The translations under genes were made by a program, and so were the position numbers. Shown in pieces: positions 18,651 to 27,291 of a DNA stretch of 64,000 bases. The notes beneath the pieces were generated by a model. That model was given only the letters and a program-made list of their open reading frames with translations, did not search any database and was not told the DNA's origin. Positions within the stretch are counted from its first letter, which is position 1, and each line of letters starts with the position of its first letter. This DNA is from JANQPX01 sp041398025 (lineage in GTDB: Bacteria; Pseudomonadota; Alphaproteobacteria; Geminicoccales; Geminicoccaceae), in contig JAWKVM010000037.1 of the NCBI GenBank assembly GCA_041398025.1, forward strand, positions 1 to 64,000, read 5' to 3'.

Positions 18651-18820
18651 GATGAACCTCCTTTTGTTCCGTGTTTGCTCAAATCTCCCTCTTGCTCGGA
18701 GCCTATCACGCCTGCGGTCGGTCTCAACCGAAAAGCCGGACCGGCGCGCAAGCACGATGCGGGTGCGGCACCGGTTCTCGCTTCACGATTTCTTAACCTG
18801 TTTGGCGTTATCCTTCCGAT

Positions 18821-18902
18821 CCGGTCCATGCGATCCTGGGAGTCCGCACCTCGCCCCACCTTGTTCGCCGGGCGGACGGATTCCCAGGATCACATGGACC
18901 GG
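18821..18902. repeat. Family-1 long hairpin repeat, copy 1
   Basis: Two 26-bp arms with 2 mismatches enclose a 30-base loop. The left arm core is GGTCCATGCGATCCTGGG followed by AGTCCG; the right arm is its inverse. The outermost pair is CC/GG in this copy. TTAACC lies 24 bp to the left of the GGTCC core, and GTTAAC about 25 bp to the right. It sits between the divergent peptide-binding gene and the NTP_transf_6 gene, in an otherwise empty 380-bp gap. Confidence 0.85.
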
Positions 18903-19029
18903 CCTGTTGGTTCTAGCGGAAGTGCGTTAACAAAAGGTTGACGAGCAGGACGGCGATGGTGTGGCTGGATGCCGGTCGCCCTGTCGGGATGGCGGATGCG
19001 GCGGCCTGTTCGACGATCGGGATGGTGCC

Positions 19030-19599
19030 ATGGGCGATGATCGTCAGGGCGTGCTGATCGACCTGATCCGGAGCGATCCATCGATGATGGCGGCGTTGGC
19101 CGCCGTGCGCGACCTCGACCTTCCCCATGGCTGGATCGCGGCGGGCTTCGTCAGGAACCGGGTCTGGGACCATCTGCACGGTCACGCCGAGCCGACGCCG
19201 CCCAATGACATCGATGTCGTCTATTTCGATCCGAACAGCCAGGACGAGGTCGTGGAGAAGCGCCATGAGGCGGCGCTGCAGGCGCGCCTTCCGGGACAAC
19301 CCTGGTCGGTCAAGAACCAGGCGCGCATGGCCGGGGTCAACGGCGATCCGCCCTATCGCGACCTGGCCCATGCGCTCGCCTGCTGGTGCGAGACGCCGAC
19401 GCCGGTGGGCGCCCGGCTGACGGCGGCGGGCGGCGTCGAGCTGATCGCACCGCTCGGTCTCGACGATCTGTTCGACCTGATCGTGCGGCCGACACCGCAT
19501 GCGCGCAGCCATCCGGCGAAGCTCGCGCAGTATCGAGAGCGCATGGCCAGGAAAAACTGGCCTCGCCTCTGGCCAGGGATTAGGGTGCTGCATCTCTGA
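19030..19599 (+). CDS. Nucleotidyltransferase-family protein (NTP_transf_6-like)
   Basis: 189 residues from ATG 19030; a GTG at 18961 would extend it. The body follows the PF06042 (formerly DUF925) pattern: WIAAGFVRNRVWDHLHGH, the acidic pair in PPNDIDVVYFDP near residue 62-72 (nucleotidyltransferase DxD), WSVKNQARM, and LIAPLGLDDLFDLIVRPTPH. YRERMARKNWPRLWPGIRV closes the domain. Members are small uncharacterised nucleotidyltransferase-like proteins. The family call is firm, but the substrate is unknown. Confidence 0.85.
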   Translation: MGDDRQGVLIDLIRSDPSMMAALAAVRDLDLPHGWIAAGFVRNRVWDHLHGHAEPTPPNDIDVVYFDPNSQDEVVEKRHEAALQARLPGQPWSVKNQARMAGVNGDPPYRDLAHALACWCETPTPVGARLTAAGGVELIAPLGLDDLFDLIVRPTPHARSHPAKLAQYRERMARKNWPRLWPGIRVLHL

Positions 19600-19614
19600 G
19601 CCCGATGGTCGGGC

Positions 19615-21435
19615 ATGCTGACTGTCGCCTGTCGCCGCTTGTTGAGTACTGCCTTGATCAGCGACCAGAATTTTCTGTTCCTTCTCCTCTTCTTCGTCTT
19701 CGTTCTCCTGATCTGGGGACGCTGGCGCTACGATCTGGTCGCCTTTGCCGCCCTTTGCATCGCGCTGATCTGGGGCGTGGTGCCGAAGGAGGAGGCGTTT
19801 TCCGGCTTCGGCCATCCGGCGACCGTGATCATCGCGCTGGTGCTGATCGTCAGCCGGGCGCTGTCCAATTCCGGCGCGATCGAGCTGCTCGCGCGCTATC
19901 TGGTCGACGGGTCCCGGTCGCTCGGCACCCATATCGGGATCATGTCCGGCCTCGCCGCCGCTCTTTCCGCTGTCATGAACAATGTCGCCGCCCTCGCCCT
20001 CCTGATGCCGATCGATCTGCAGGCCGCAAGCAAGGCGAAGCGCAGCCCGGCACTCACCCTGATGCCGATCTCCTTTGCCTCGATCCTGGGCGGCATGATC
20101 ACCCTGATCGGCACGCCGCCCAACATCGTGATCTCGGAATTTCGGAGGAAGGCGCTCGGCTCGTCGTTCCATATGTTCGACTTCGCGCCGGTCGGCCTGA
20201 TCTGCGCGCTGATCGGCGTGGTTTTCATCGCGCTGATCGGCTGGCGCCTGATTCCGGCGCAGCGCCGCGAGCAGGACAGCGGCAAGGAGCTGTTCGATCT
20301 CAAGGACTACATCGCCGAGCTCAGCGTGCCCGAGGGCTCGAAGGCGATCGGCAAGGCGGTGCGCGAGCTCGACGATATCGCCGACGACAGCGAGGCCTCG
20401 ATCATCGGCCTGATCCGCGAGGGCAAGCGTCTGCCCGGCATGTCGCGCCGCGTGCTGATCGAAGAGAATGATCTCCTGGTGGTCGAGGCGGCACCCAGCG
20501 CCCTCGACAAGCTCGCAGGCGCCCTCAAGCTCGAAATCACCAGCAGCGAGATGGCCAAGGCCATGCTCGAGTCGAGCGACGACGTCACCATGATCGAGGT
20601 GGTGGTGCCGGAGGGTTCCCGGATCGAGGGGCGATCCGCCCTGACGCTCGGCCTGCTCCACCGCCACGGCGTCAGCCTTCTGGGCGTGTCGCGACAGGGG
20701 CAACGCTTTTCCGAACGCGTGCGCCGCCTCACCATCCAGGCGGGTGACGTGCTCCTTCTTCTCGGACCGAGCGAGCGCCTCGGCGAAATCGCGAGCTGGC
20801 TCGGCGCCCTGCCGCTCGCCGAGCGCGGCCTGCAGGTGATCCAGCGCGACAAGGCGGGCCTCGCGGTCGCGATTTTCGCAGGTGCGGTCATGCTGGCGAG
20901 CTTCGGCGTGCTCTATCTGCCGATCGCGCTCGCCGCCGCCGTGGTGCTGATGGTGCTGGTCAACATCGTGCCGCTTCGCCAGATCTACGAATCGATCGAA
21001 TGGCCGGTGATCGTGCTTCTGGGCTCGATGATCCCGATCGGCTCGGCGCTGGAGGCGAGCGGCGGCACGGCGGAGATCGCAGGCTCGATCGTGACCCTTG
21101 CCGAGGGCTATGCGCCCTGGGTGGTGCTCACGCTGCTCGTCATCGTGACCATGACCCTGTCCGATGTCATGAACAACACCGCGACCGCGGTGATCGCCGC
21201 ACCGATCGCCGTCGATATCGCGCACCGTCTGGAGGTCAGCGCCGATCCCTTCCTGATGGGCGTCGCGGTCGCCGCGAGCTGCGCTTTCCTCACCCCGATC
21301 GGCCACAAGAACAACACCCTGATCATGGGTCCGGGCGGCTACCGCTTCGGCGACTACTGGCGCATGGGCCTGCCGCTGGAAGTGCTGATCATCGCGGTCG
21401 CGGTGCCGACGATCCTCTGGATCTGGCCGCTTTAG
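19615..21435 (+). CDS. SLC13/DASS-type anion transporter with two TrkA-C domains
   Basis: 606 residues. Membrane spans in residues 15-210 include SAVMNNVAALALLMPI and GGMITLIGTPPNIVISEF, the paired sodium- and substrate-site motifs of the DASS family. A central cytoplasmic part (about 220-410) holds two RCK/TrkA-C domains with VPEGSKAIGKAV and VPEGSRIEGRSALTLG. The second membrane half ends with DVMNNTATAVIAAPIAVDIA and TPIGHKNNTLIMGPGGYRFG. It probably imports sulfate, a dicarboxylate or a similar anion with sodium. The Sox genes are 11 kb away, so a sulfate role is only a suggestion. Confidence 0.88.
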   Translation: MLTVACRRLLSTALISDQNFLFLLLFFVFVLLIWGRWRYDLVAFAALCIALIWGVVPKEEAFSGFGHPATVIIALVLIVSRALSNSGAIELLARYLVDGSRSLGTHIGIMSGLAAALSAVMNNVAALALLMPIDLQAASKAKRSPALTLMPISFASILGGMITLIGTPPNIVISEFRRKALGSSFHMFDFAPVGLICALIGVVFIALIGWRLIPAQRREQDSGKELFDLKDYIAELSVPEGSKAIGKAVRELDDIADDSEASIIGLIREGKRLPGMSRRVLIEENDLLVVEAAPSALDKLAGALKLEITSSEMAKAMLESSDDVTMIEVVVPEGSRIEGRSALTLGLLHRHGVSLLGVSRQGQRFSERVRRLTIQAGDVLLLLGPSERLGEIASWLGALPLAERGLQVIQRDKAGLAVAIFAGAVMLASFGVLYLPIALAAAVVLMVLVNIVPLRQIYESIEWPVIVLLGSMIPIGSALEASGGTAEIAGSIVTLAEGYAPWVVLTLLVIVTMTLSDVMNNTATAVIAAPIAVDIAHRLEVSADPFLMGVAVAASCAFLTPIGHKNNTLIMGPGGYRFGDYWRMGLPLEVLIIAVAVPTILWIWPL

Positions 21436-21580
21436 GTGGAAGGCCCTCCTTTTGACGAGAGCCGGTCGGCGGGTTTCCGATCAAGATTCCATCAGCATCG
21501 AAGGCACTCCACAAGAGTCGCGCCTGTAAGATACCGCGCCACTTAACCTTCCCTTCACGCTTTCCCCTTACCATGACCGT

Positions 21581-21670
21581 CTTGCTGGTCCATGCGATCC
21601 TGGGAGTCCGAGCCTCACCCGAACATTTCCGGCGGAAGGACGGATTCCCAGGATCGCATGGACCAGCAAG
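21581..21670. repeat. Family-1 long hairpin repeat, copy 2
   Basis: The longest copy: 30-bp arms with a single mismatch and a 30-base loop. The outer extension CTTGCT/AGCAAG is unique to this copy yet fully complementary. TTAACC lies 38 bp to the left of the GGTCC core and GGTTAA 22 bp to the right. It occupies the gap between the SLC13 gene and the IS630 remnant. Confidence 0.88.
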
Positions 21671-21715
21671 CAGGATGCCAAATACGGGTTAAGGAAAGGT
21701 TAGAGCAATGCCCGG

Positions 21716-21888
21716 TCATTCGCGGTCATATCCTGCAGTGGCAAAGGATTTTCGCCTTCTGCCGGTGTGATCATATCGATAGCCTCGGCGATCGCGTTGC
21801 GAAGATCATCGATGGTTCGTGCGGCTATTTTCTGAAAGACCGGCGTGTCGGGAAACGATTTCCGGGACCGCGCCGCGTTGCTTTGGGC
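21716..21888 (-). pseudogene. IS630-family transposase C-terminal remnant
   Basis: The minus strand reads FPDTPVFQKIAARTIDDL and then AIAEAIDMITPAEG, the conserved C-terminal region of IS630 transposases. A frameshift follows. In the next frame the usual ending appears as SFATAGYDRE and a stop at 21716-21718. No N-terminal part or DDE catalytic residues remain. The fragment abuts the stop of dctM, so the insertion ended immediately downstream of that gene. Confidence 0.75.
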
Positions 21889-21890
21889 GC

Positions 21891-23195
21891 TCACTGGATC
21901 ATCGTGTCGGGCAGGAACAGCGAGATCTCGGGAAAGGCGACGAGGATGGCGAGGGCCATCAGCATGGTGAGCCAGAAGGGAACGACGCCAGCGAAGATGG
22001 TGCCGAGCGACACGTTCTCGGCCACCGACTTCACGATGAAGACGTTCAGGCCGACCGGCGGCGAGATCAGGCCCATCTCCAGCGTCAGCACCACGAGGAC
22101 GCCGAACCAGATGGGGTCGATGCCGAGACCCGTGATCACCGGAAAGAAGATCGGCAGGGTCAGCACCATCATGGCGAAGCCCTCGAGAAAGCAGCCGAGC
22201 AGGAGATAGGTCGCGAGGATCAGCAGGAGGACGCCGTAGCGGGAGAGGTCGAGCCGCTCGATCATGGCGCCGACCGCATCCGGGATCTGGCTGAACGCCA
22301 GGAAGGGGCTGATCAGATGGGCGGCGATCAGGATCAGCATCACGGTCGAGGTGGTGAGCAGCGACTCCTTGGCGGCGCGCCATAGAGCGCCGATCGTGAG
22401 CGTGCGCGTGCCGAAACCGAGCAGGATCACCAGGCCGGCGCCGACCGCGGCCGCCTCCACTGGCGAGAACAGGCCGCCATAGATGCCGCCGATGGTGACG
22501 ATGATCACGGCGACGATCGGTCCGGCGGCGGCCAGCGCCCGCAGCTTCTGGGCGGCGGTGGTGGCAGGGCCGCGCGGCCCGAGCTTCGGGCGCAGCGAGG
22601 TGAGCAGCGTGATCATCAGGACGAAGAGCGTGAGGAGAAGCAGGCCCGGCAGCACGCCCGCCAGGAACAGCCTGCCGATCGACTGCTCGGTCAGGATCGC
22701 GTAGACGACGAAACCGGTCGACGGCGGGATCAGAATGCCGAGCGTGCCGCCGGCGGCCACCGCACCCGTCGACAGCTTGGGCGCGTAGTCGAAACGGTCC
22801 ATCTCCTTGAGCGCGATCTTGCCCATGGTCAGTGCTGCGGCCACCGAGGAGCCGGAAAGGGCGGCGAAGCCGCCGCAGCCGACCACGGTCGCCGAGGCGA
22901 GCCCGCCCTGCAGCCGGCCGATCAGCGCATAGGCGGCATCGTAGAGCTGCCGGCTCATGCCGGTGGCCGAGGCGACATTGCCCATCAGGATGAACAGCGG
23001 GATCACCACCAGCTCGGGCGAAGACGCGAGCGTGAAGCTTTCGGAGGCGAGCAGCCCGATCGCCGCCTTGAAGCCCTGCAGGGCGGCGATGCCGAGAAAG
23101 CCGACGGCGAACATGGCGAAAGCCACCGGCACTCGGATGATCAGGAGAACCAGGAGGGCGAGAAGGCCGAGAAGCCCGACCGTCGCAGCGCTCAC
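21891..23195 (-). CDS. dctM: TRAP transporter large permease
   Basis: 434 residues from GTG 23195, which overlaps the dctQ stop (GTGA). The very hydrophobic protein has DctM-family features: FAALSGSSVAAALTMGKIAL near residue 100, GGTLGILIPPSTGFVVYAIL near 145, and EMGLISPPVGLNVFIVKSVA near 370. It forms the sodium-driven elevator part of the carrier with dctQ and dctP. The C-terminal end lies 3 bp from an IS630 remnant, but the last residues LPDTMIQ look intact. Confidence 0.95.
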   Translation of the reverse strand: MSAATVGLLGLLALLVLLIIRVPVAFAMFAVGFLGIAALQGFKAAIGLLASESFTLASSPELVVIPLFILMGNVASATGMSRQLYDAAYALIGRLQGGLASATVVGCGGFAALSGSSVAAALTMGKIALKEMDRFDYAPKLSTGAVAAGGTLGILIPPSTGFVVYAILTEQSIGRLFLAGVLPGLLLLTLFVLMITLLTSLRPKLGPRGPATTAAQKLRALAAAGPIVAVIIVTIGGIYGGLFSPVEAAAVGAGLVILLGFGTRTLTIGALWRAAKESLLTTSTVMLILIAAHLISPFLAFSQIPDAVGAMIERLDLSRYGVLLLILATYLLLGCFLEGFAMMVLTLPIFFPVITGLGIDPIWFGVLVVLTLEMGLISPPVGLNVFIVKSVAENVSLGTIFAGVVPFWLTMLMALAILVAFPEISLFLPDTMIQ

Positions 23196-23698
23196 AGGGC
23201 GACGTCCTCCTTCCTGACATCCCGGACGCCGAGGGCGAGCTCGAGTGCACGCAGCACCATGCCCAGGGCGGTCAGCAGCGCGAAGCCGGACAGCATCCAC
23301 TGGAACCAGGCCTTCGGCAGATTGAGGAGGTTGGTCGATAGGTTGAGCATCAGCGAAAGCTTGGCGCTTTCGTAGACGGCAAAGGCCATGACCACGAAGA
23401 TGAGCGCGCCGAGCAGGGCCGACGCCGCATCGGTCAGCCGGTTGACCGCCGGTGGAAAAAAGCGCTCCAGGAGGTCGACGGCGATATGGCCGCCCCGGCG
23501 GTCACAGACCGCCATGCCGCCGAAGACGACGATCACCATGGTCATGGTGATCAGGTCCTGCGAGCCGAACAGCGGCTTGCCGAACGCCCGGCCGACCACG
23601 TCGATCAGGATGACCGCGACCTCGACCAGGAGACCGAGCGCTCCGATGACCGCGGACAGCGCAATCAGCCGGTCCGCGGCCTGTCGGATGGCGTCCAT
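23192..23698 (-). CDS. dctQ: TRAP transporter small permease
   Basis: 168 residues with four predicted spans, beginning IRQAADRLIALSAVIGALGL. It has the DctQ-family stretch VDVVGRAFGKPLFGSQDL and RRGGHIAVDLLERFFPP. It scaffolds the large permease. The gene lies between dctP (6-bp gap) and dctM (overlap). Confidence 0.94.
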   Translation of the reverse strand: MDAIRQAADRLIALSAVIGALGLLVEVAVILIDVVGRAFGKPLFGSQDLITMTMVIVVFGGMAVCDRRGGHIAVDLLERFFPPAVNRLTDAASALLGALIFVVMAFAVYESAKLSLMLNLSTNLLNLPKAWFQWMLSGFALLTALGMVLRALELALGVRDVRKEDVAL

Positions 23699-23704
23699 GC
23701 CGGG

Positions 23705-24688
23705 TTATTCGCCGCGCATCGCCTTGACGACATCGCCGCCGCCCGGCACCGAAGCGATCACCTTGTCCGCGACCGGCAGGGTCAGATCGGCGAAGGGGGT
23801 AATTTCCTCGTCGCTGAGCTCGATCACCGTGTTGCCGGCGTCGGCCTTGAGATCGGCGATCGTCTGGTCGGCCTTGGCGTTCCAGGCATCCTCAGCGCTC
23901 TTGGACAGCGCGCGCCCGCTATGGTCGTCGATCGCCTGACGCTGGCCGTCGCTCAGACCGTCATAGCGCTCCTTGTTCATGACCACGTAGAAGGAGATGC
24001 GGCCGAGGGGTGCTCCGATGGTGTAGCTGTTGGCGACCTCGTGCAGCTTGAAATCGGAAACCGCGCTGCCGCCGGTGATGATGCCGTCGATCAGGCCGGT
24101 CTGAAGCGCGTTGTAGACCTCGGGGATCGGCATCTGCACGGGCGTGGCGCCAAGCGCCGTGACCACATCGGCGGCGACGGCGCCGGCGACGCGGATCTTG
24201 AGGCCCTCGATGTCGGCAGGCGTTCGGATCTGGTGGTCCTTCATGATCATGATGTTCGGCTCGGACACCCAGAGCGCCAGCGGCACGGTGCCCGGAAACT
24301 CGTCCATGAGCTGGTTTTCGTAGGCGTTCCAGAGCATGTCGTAGCCGTGGCCGCCGCCCGGCACCGCGCCGGGAAGCTCGATCAGCATGGTCTTCGGAAA
24401 CTGGGAGGAGGTGTAGCCCTGCAGGCCCCAGGTGATGTCGGCGACCCCCTGAAGGGCGCGCACATATTGCTCGACCGGTCCCTTGCCGAGCTCGCCGCCC
24501 GGATAGACCTTGATCGTCAGCTCACCGCCGGTCGCCTCGGCGACGCCGTCGCTCAACGGCTCGATCAGGGAGGCGGTGATGGTGTGCTGCGGCGGCACGA
24601 AATGGGCGAAGCTCAGCTCCTCGGCCTGCGCCGGCAGCGATGCCGAGACGGCGATGACGGCTGCGACGATGCTGATCATCGGTTTCAT
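23705..24688 (-). CDS. dctP: TRAP transporter periplasmic binding protein
   Basis: 327 residues from ATG 24688, with GGGAG upstream. The Sec signal peptide MKPMISIVAAVIAVSASLPA ends at AQA-EE. DctP features are LKIRVAGAVAADVVTALGA near residue 150 (with the arginine that normally salt-bridges the carboxylate of the ligand), VQMPIPEVYNALQTGLIDGI, and VVMNKERYDGLSDGQRQAI. The presence of that arginine predicts an acidic ligand. It is first in the dctPQM operon. The SAF-domain dehydrogenase at 25590-26927 is on the same strand but 900 bp upstream. Confidence 0.94.
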   Translation of the reverse strand: MKPMISIVAAVIAVSASLPAQAEELSFAHFVPPQHTITASLIEPLSDGVAEATGGELTIKVYPGGELGKGPVEQYVRALQGVADITWGLQGYTSSQFPKTMLIELPGAVPGGGHGYDMLWNAYENQLMDEFPGTVPLALWVSEPNIMIMKDHQIRTPADIEGLKIRVAGAVAADVVTALGATPVQMPIPEVYNALQTGLIDGIITGGSAVSDFKLHEVANSYTIGAPLGRISFYVVMNKERYDGLSDGQRQAIDDHSGRALSKSAEDAWNAKADQTIADLKADAGNTVIELSDEEITPFADLTLPVADKVIASVPGGGDVVKAMRGE

Positions 24689-25049
24689 GGGAGTCTCCCT
24701 GGTCAAATCCTGCCGTTCAGTCGGTCTTTGTCCACGGGGGATGTCGTCGCCCCTTCGAGTGTCAGTGCCTGGACGCTCCAACACCTCCCGGTGACAGCAT
24801 ACAATGGTCTTTGTCGTTTTCGCCACTCTGCAGGGGCAGGACATGGGAGTTTGGGATAGGACAAGGGGCTGTCCCTGCCCCCCGCTCTCATCGTACGGGG
24901 CCACATGCTCCGCGCCGGTCGGGCGTTCTCCAAGGGGCTTTGCGGGACGGGCCGACCTCACATTCCGTCCTCCGCGAGACGGTTGGGATCACGGCCTGGA
25001 AAAAACCTTGTGCCTTGAACCGAAAGGCGATAAGAAAAGTTTTACAAGA

Positions 25050-25121
25050 ATAAACTGCAAATGCAGTGTGCTCTTGAGAGCTACATTCAGGAATGGAGGT
25101 TTCGGCCTCCTTTCTTTTTTT
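25050..25121 (+). ncRNA. Candidate small RNA with three hairpins
   Basis: Three consecutive perfect short hairpins occur within 56 bp: CTGCAAATGCAG at 25055-25066, GCTCTTGAGAGC at 25070-25081, and GGAGG...CCTCC at 25095-25110, the last followed by TTTCTTTTTTT. No open frame is associated with it. The local sequence is AT-richer than the neighbourhood. The 5' end is unknown, and the start given is only the beginning of the structured part. The terminator loop and 3' stem carry CCTCC, which could pair with Shine-Dalgarno sequences. This is a prediction from structure only. Confidence 0.5.
25095..25121 (+). terminator. Intrinsic terminator of the candidate small RNA
   Basis: A 5-bp GC-rich stem GGAGG/CCTCC with a 6-base loop is followed directly by an 11-base T-rich tract (TTTCTTTTTTT). 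The genes on both sides are on the minus strand, so this plus-strand terminator does not belong to them. Confidence 0.65.
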
Positions 25122-25322
25122 GTCCTCCCAAAATGGCCATTTGAACCAGGTCGCGCGGCCTTCGCACGGCGCCGTCTGGTCAGCCTCTCATCCGCGGGCT
25201 CGCGCCCATCAGGTCATGGCCTCGCTGCCCGACGGCTCTACGCGGGCTGCGTCACCGCCACACGGCGTCGCCCGCCTCAGCCCCGGCCCGTGCCTCGATC
25301 TCAGCGCGCGCCGACGGTCCGA

Positions 25323-25484
25323 TCAGCCGAGCAGCACGTTGACCGCGCCGTAGAGGAGAAGCCAGAGCACACCGGACGAGCCGACGATAAACATCGTGGC
25401 TTCCGGCAGGGACAGCCGCACCTCCTGATCCGGCGCAAGGGCGGGGGTGCGTTGCAGCAGCGCGCTTGTCTGTGAACCAGCCAT
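25323..25484 (-). CDS. Small membrane protein of 53 residues, function unknown
   Basis: The reading frame starts at ATG 25484 with a GAGGAG Shine-Dalgarno and encodes MAGSQTSALL..., then a polar half (about 1-28), one hydrophobic span (ATMFIVGSSGVLWLLLYGAV, about 29-48), and the end NVLLG. The start context and the CtrA-type box 45 bp upstream support a real gene. No family was recognised. It might be a cell-cycle-regulated single-span protein; this is inferred from the box. Confidence 0.65.
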   Translation of the reverse strand: MAGSQTSALLQRTPALAPDQEVRLSLPEATMFIVGSSGVLWLLLYGAVNVLLG

Positions 25485-25528
25485 GTCATCTCCTCGGGCA
25501 TTGCTCCGATGACAATGGCAGAAAAAGG

Positions 25529-25544
25529 TTAACGCCGACTTAAC
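25529..25544. promoter_or_regulatory. CtrA-type box upstream of the 53-residue gene
   Basis: TTAACGCCGACTTAAC matches the full CtrA consensus TTAA-N7-TTAAC with 7 spacer bases. It lies 45 bp before the start codon of the small membrane protein gene, and also just beyond the 3' end of the SAF-domain gene, which is on the same strand. The window also encodes CtrA, so the factor is present in the genome. Confidence 0.65.
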
Positions 25545-25589
25545 GCGCCGTCGCCAAACGGCTTTTTTTGCACAATGACCTGGCCGCGG

Positions 25590-26927
25590 TCAGGGAGCCG
25601 CGCCGGTCATGGTGCGCCTCAAGGCGAGGAGCTGATCGCCTGGGTCGATGGCGACGTCGGCCATGGTCAGGCAGGCGCCGGCGGCGACCGGGCGGGTCAG
25701 CTCGACATGATGGGCGAGTCCGATCGGCAGGTAATCTCCGGTGATCGACGCCCCGGCGGGCTTGAGCTTGCCCCAGACGCAGGCCCCGCCCTCGCCGTCC
25801 AGCATCTCGCCCGCTTTCAGATCGCGCTTGGCGGTGGCGATGACATCGGCTTCGAAGCTGCGCGGGCAGCCGGTGGGCTCGCCGCGCAGGGCTGCCGAGG
25901 CGACGCTGATGCAGAGCTCGATCCCGATCATGTGGATCGGCCGGTAGATCGAGGCGATGTCGCCGCTCGGATCGATGGTGAGGCCGTATTGGGCAAAGCA
26001 GGCGCGCGCGTAGTCGGAGGGCGCCTTGAAGGTGATGTAGACGCCCCAGCGCAGATCGCGATAGACCGGGCGGCCGTCGCGCTCCAGGTCGGAGATCACC
26101 TCGACCGTGCCCTCGTGCTCCAGGCTGCCGCCCATGCTCGCCGGCCGCAGGATATAGGCTAGATCGTCGACGCCGCAGGCGGGGAAGGCCAGCCCCTGGC
26201 TCGGCACCTTGAGGCCGCAGGCATTGGCGACCGCCGCCATCTCGATGCCGGATTTGGTGCCGTCGACGAAGCTGTTGAACATCTTCGGGTTCATGCCCGC
26301 CTCGTCGGCCTCTTCGTCGGTGATGCCGAAATGCTGCCACACGGTCTTCGGCGTCGAGCGATGCATGGCCGGCAGATAGCGCGTGCCCTTGCCGGCGCAG
26401 ACCACGGGAAAGCCGGCGGCGCGTGCCCAGTCCACCATCTCGCAGATCAGCGCCGGCTGATCGCCATAGGCGAGGCTGTAGACCAGGCCCGCCTTCTTGG
26501 CGCGCTCGGCGAGCAGCGGGCCGACCAGGACATCGGCCTCGACATTGACCATCACCAGATGACGGCCATGCTCGATGCCGAGAAGAGCGTGGCGCACGCC
26601 GGCGCCGGGATCGCCGGTGGCCTCGATCAGCACGTCCAGGCCCGACGCCCGGATCAGGCCCATGCTGTCATCGGTGAGATGCGTCTTGCCGGTGTCGAGC
26701 GCGCGCGCCATGTCCGGCGCGTCGATCTGCGCGCCCGGCCAGCCCAGCCGGCGCATCGAGGTCCTGGCGCGCTCGACGTCGAGATCGGCCACGCCGACCA
26801 CATGCAGGCCCGGCGTAAAGCGTGCCTGCGCCAGAAACATCGAGCCGAACTTGCCGGCGCCGATCAGGCCGACGCGGACCGGACGCCCCTCGTCGGCGCG
26901 CGCTTGGAGCATGCGATGCAGATTCAT
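25590..26927 (-). CDS. NAD(P)-dependent oxidoreductase with C-terminal SAF domain
   Basis: 445 residues from ATG 26927 (AGGGAA upstream). The N-terminal Rossmann domain has RVGLIGAGKFGSMFLAQARF near residue 18 and VVGVADLDVERA. The middle is homoserine-dehydrogenase-like, with LIEATGDPGAGVRHALLGIE. A C-terminal SAF domain (about 370-440) has AKRDLKAGEMLDGEGG and the end PVAAGACLTMADVAID. Proteins of this architecture are found in sugar and sugar-acid catabolic clusters. The TRAP operon is nearby on the same strand, so the substrate may be an acid imported by DctPQM. That link is inference. Confidence 0.82.
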   Translation of the reverse strand: MNLHRMLQARADEGRPVRVGLIGAGKFGSMFLAQARFTPGLHVVGVADLDVERARTSMRRLGWPGAQIDAPDMARALDTGKTHLTDDSMGLIRASGLDVLIEATGDPGAGVRHALLGIEHGRHLVMVNVEADVLVGPLLAERAKKAGLVYSLAYGDQPALICEMVDWARAAGFPVVCAGKGTRYLPAMHRSTPKTVWQHFGITDEEADEAGMNPKMFNSFVDGTKSGIEMAAVANACGLKVPSQGLAFPACGVDDLAYILRPASMGGSLEHEGTVEVISDLERDGRPVYRDLRWGVYITFKAPSDYARACFAQYGLTIDPSGDIASIYRPIHMIGIELCISVASAALRGEPTGCPRSFEADVIATAKRDLKAGEMLDGEGGACVWGKLKPAGASITGDYLPIGLAHHVELTRPVAAGACLTMADVAIDPGDQLLALRRTMTGAAP

Positions 26928-27291
26928 GGACAATTTCCCTCAGCAGCCGGGCTCGCCGCCCCCGGCGCACGTTTCTCTCTCGACCCTATAGCGATCGCGG
27001 TTTGCGCGCAAAGAGACAGCCGAAAGCTGCGCTGGTCTGTCGCGATAACACCCTGTTCTTGCACGAAGGTTCCAAGCGCGCCGGCCGACGCCCGGCCATC
27101 GTGACCACGCTCTTTTCCGCTTGCCCGATCGGGTGACGTTCAATCTTGGAGAGAATGCGCTCGGGCAAAGACGGCAGGACGATATCAGCGTATGGCCGAC
27201 AGGCCCTGGCCCCCGCTGGACCCGACGAACCAGGCCTCTAGCTTGGTTAACGCGGCCGAGGAAAACCGGCGACGACGAGGGAGAAACCATC

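Larger units (their letters stand above)
24689..25322. other. 634-bp region without a protein gene
   Basis: No convincing coding sequence is present; open frames here have neither a good start nor recognisable content. The region holds a candidate small RNA with an intrinsic terminator at 25050-25121. Upstream of dctP (24690-24800) no clear operator was seen. Confidence 0.5.

Noticed and set aside
16830..18941. Plus-strand open frame of 703 codons
   Set aside because: Shadow of the peptide-binding protein gene, whose frame has a signal peptide and SBP_bac_5 motifs.
18913..21306. Minus-strand open frame of 797 codons rich in Asp, His and Arg
   Set aside because: Mirror of the SLC13 transporter and the NTP_transf_6 gene. 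It crosses two real genes and has no plausible start site.
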